In this document: positions 62,201 through 64,000 of the stretch, piece after piece
Layout: each line of letters opens with the position of its first letter
Position numbering within the stretch: the first letter of the stretch is position 1
DNA from: Arenicola marina
Taxonomy: Eukaryota > Annelida > Polychaeta > Arenicolidae
Length of the DNA stretch: 64,000 bases
Assembly (NCBI GenBank): GCA_964019135.1
Contig: OZ025255.1
Location: forward strand, 26,141,708 to 26,205,707
Reading direction: 5' to 3'
Notes under the pieces: generated by a model
Database searches by the model: none
Told to the model about the DNA's origin: nothing
The model's input: the letters and a program-made list of their open reading frames with translations, nothing else
Position numbers and translations under genes: made by a program

Positions 62201-63328
62201 TTATTTTGTTATCATATATGCCATCGGTAATTCACATTTACAGTTTTCGTCAAGGTGTCCATCATTTCGTGTTTTAAGGCAAAGCAGCTGGCATTTGATA
62301 TTATAATCGATTTCATTGACGGTTGTTGGCTATAACTGGATTGACGACGACAGTCAGGTATTATATGCCATCAATTTTGACGCAAAAAATGTTTATTTAT
62401 GCGTAAATGTAAAATTTATATTGGAATATATTACGCGATTATGTAGCCGTTTCGCGATCTAACGAGCATTGGCGCCATCTTCTCGCCATTATACGTGAAT
62501 TATCACGGGCACACAATGTGCCACAGCGTGTTATTGGTTAATCGAAAGGTAGTAAAGACTGCTTAAACCTGCGTGAAATATCAGCGCAGGGACAAGTCCC
62601 AGCCAGCCAAACAGGGTGAGACTGGGACGCGTAACCCGTCTCATAGCAAGAAAGACGTGTGATTAATTTGACTGGTGGGATGATGTTGCCGAAGAAGTGA
62701 GGCTGGAATAGGTATATGGGCACGTCAAAACCCGCCTTGGAGTAAGAAAGACGTGTGATGGGTTGGCTGCTGGTATAAGTATGTCAATATCGACACAGAT
62801 ACACAGAACGAGAATCGCAGAGTGTGATCAGCTGTTTGTACCAGATGTGTTACCGTCAAAGAAATATTGCAAGGTGTTCGAGTTCATTCCTCTAGCGTAC
62901 CGCGACCGCAATAATACTGACAGATGGCGCGTTACGTAAAAGAACCATGGGCTGTTATGGCGATGTTTTAACTAAGTGATAGGCGGCTCATGCGTCATTA
63001 ACGAGACGAAAAAAGGAACAAACTATAAGCAAACTTGGTATACGTATGTAGATGTTCTAAACCGGGTCAAAAACCTCGGCGGAAAGATCATTACATTATA
63101 AACTGTTATAATCAGCAATGAAATATTGAATATATATTTTATATATTAAACACCGGTAGACGACGTATTCGTCCTTCGTTAAATAGTCAATACTCCGACG
63201 ATAGTCAAGAAACCTCACCGGAGAAATAATTACATAATTACTGATAATAATGATCAATTAATAACAGATTACAGAGAATAGATCGACACCCTTATCAGCG
63301 CTATCCATAGATAACAGTATGAACTCAC
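59291..63328. other. AT-rich intergenic sequence
   Basis: A CA/GTCACTG-rich patch lies at 59800-59880. A transposon-end-like motif ggcttggatccaggg is at 59950-59964. From about 60200 to 62500 the DNA is strongly AT-rich, with no gene recognised. At 62640-62760 the segment aagaaagacgtgtgat occurs twice. Confidence 0.5.
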
Positions 63329-63428
63329 CCTTCCTAGGCATTCTCCTGGCACTGCACCAGGACAATGCCAGGGACAACACAAGGCTGCAGCGGAACAGGA
63401 CACGGTTATCAGGCGCTGAGGGCCACAT
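63329..63428 (-). CDS. Possible first coding exon with signal peptide
   Basis: An ATG at 63428 opens a 33-codon frame. Its residues MWPSAPDNRVLFRCSLVLSL are followed by ALSWCSA and a basic stretch, which together resemble a secretory signal peptide. The frame runs into a good splice donor (aagg|gtgagt), leaving phase 1. Surrounding DNA to 64000 is CpG-richer than the AT-rich region before it, which suits a 5' exon. It could start an unrelated gene whose other exons I cannot see, or serve as an alternative first exon of the nAChR gene. Vertebrate nAChR signal-peptide exons can also end in phase 1. It may equally be chance. Confidence 0.25.
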
Positions 63429-64000
63429 GCTGCGCACGCAGGGAGGTCCAGGTGACGTCACGTCCGGTCCGTACACAAGTCAGCTGCCGGTAGCGGGTGC
63501 GGAGGATTCTCTCCGACACGTTTCGTCGTTCCATAAACAGACCACTCGCGGCGGTACAGGGGATGAAAGTCACTATCCAGGGTTACATAGCATGGTGACC
63601 TCACTTACATCCCAGGGGGTATTTCCGGCATAGATGCGTGCGTCCTACTGGAGCTGCAATTCACGGTTCTGGGCTGCATGGAATAATCGGCCGGATGATG
63701 TTATCCAACAGTACATCGGCAGTTGGCCTGTGGTATACATTTTCACAAGTGAACACTCACACGACGTGTGTTTATCACGCATTTGCGCCACAAACTGGTT
63801 GCAATATACTGTTACCACATGAAAGCGCTGTTACGGTTTATTGCATGGTTGCGTGAAATATTCCAGCGGCATACGACCTTGTTTGAGTCGCGATGACTAA
63901 GAATCCGAGCCTCACACCGCCCGGTAATGATGTTATATCCTCCGCGTGGCTCCCGGTCGTGGCATTACAACCTTCTCCGGACACGTCAGCCTCGTGGACT

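Noticed and set aside
63319-63633. Plus-strand 104-residue protein
   Set aside because: No recognisable features. It overlaps the better-supported minus-strand signal-peptide frame with its splice donor.

Overview
The window looks like nuclear DNA of an invertebrate animal. It contains one recognisable protein gene, split by long introns with GT/AG splice sites. It also holds many minisatellites, tRNA-derived SINEs and small DNA-transposon derivatives, and one 200-base assembly gap. I cannot name the species: the receptor type and SINE types fit several invertebrate phyla.

The gene runs on the minus strand from 50770 to 15113. It encodes a Cys-loop ligand-gated channel subunit of the nicotinic acetylcholine receptor (nAChR) family. 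Five coding exons (50770-50438, 28376-28332, 23855-23743, 22825-22290, 15768-15113) join with matching phases into a 560-residue protein. It has a signal peptide, an acetylcholine-binding fold with the Cys-loop, four membrane segments and a cation-selective type pore. The vicinal cysteine pair that defines alpha subunits is replaced by Ile-Ser. No second complete gene is visible; a possible signal-peptide exon lies at 63428-63329.

Region by region: 1-15112 lies downstream of the gene and holds an old dispersed repeat, a 75-bp array, a 'gagccatag' array split by a tRNA-Cys-like SINE, a 2-kb array of 17-bp units, the gap, a TTAA-flanked MITE and a second 17-bp array. Intron 4 (15769-22289) has a 171-bp direct repeat, a 28-bp array, a cruciform-prone palindrome and a SINE. 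Intron 3 (22826-23742) is mostly a 20-bp array. Intron 2 (23856-28331) has a 22-bp array. Intron 1 (28377-50437, 22 kb) has MITEs, SINEs, a purine tract, 31-bp and 26-bp arrays and dispersed repeats. Upstream of the gene (50771-64000) are a CpG-rich stretch, further dispersed repeats, and a second copy of the repeat seen at the start of the window.

Long open frames inside the arrays are by-products of repeat units that lack stops in several frames. They are not annotated as genes. I saw no CRISPR array, rRNA, intact tRNA, retroviral-type element or bacterial-style system. The points most worth following up are the divergent receptor gene, its 5' end, and the structure of the tandem arrays.
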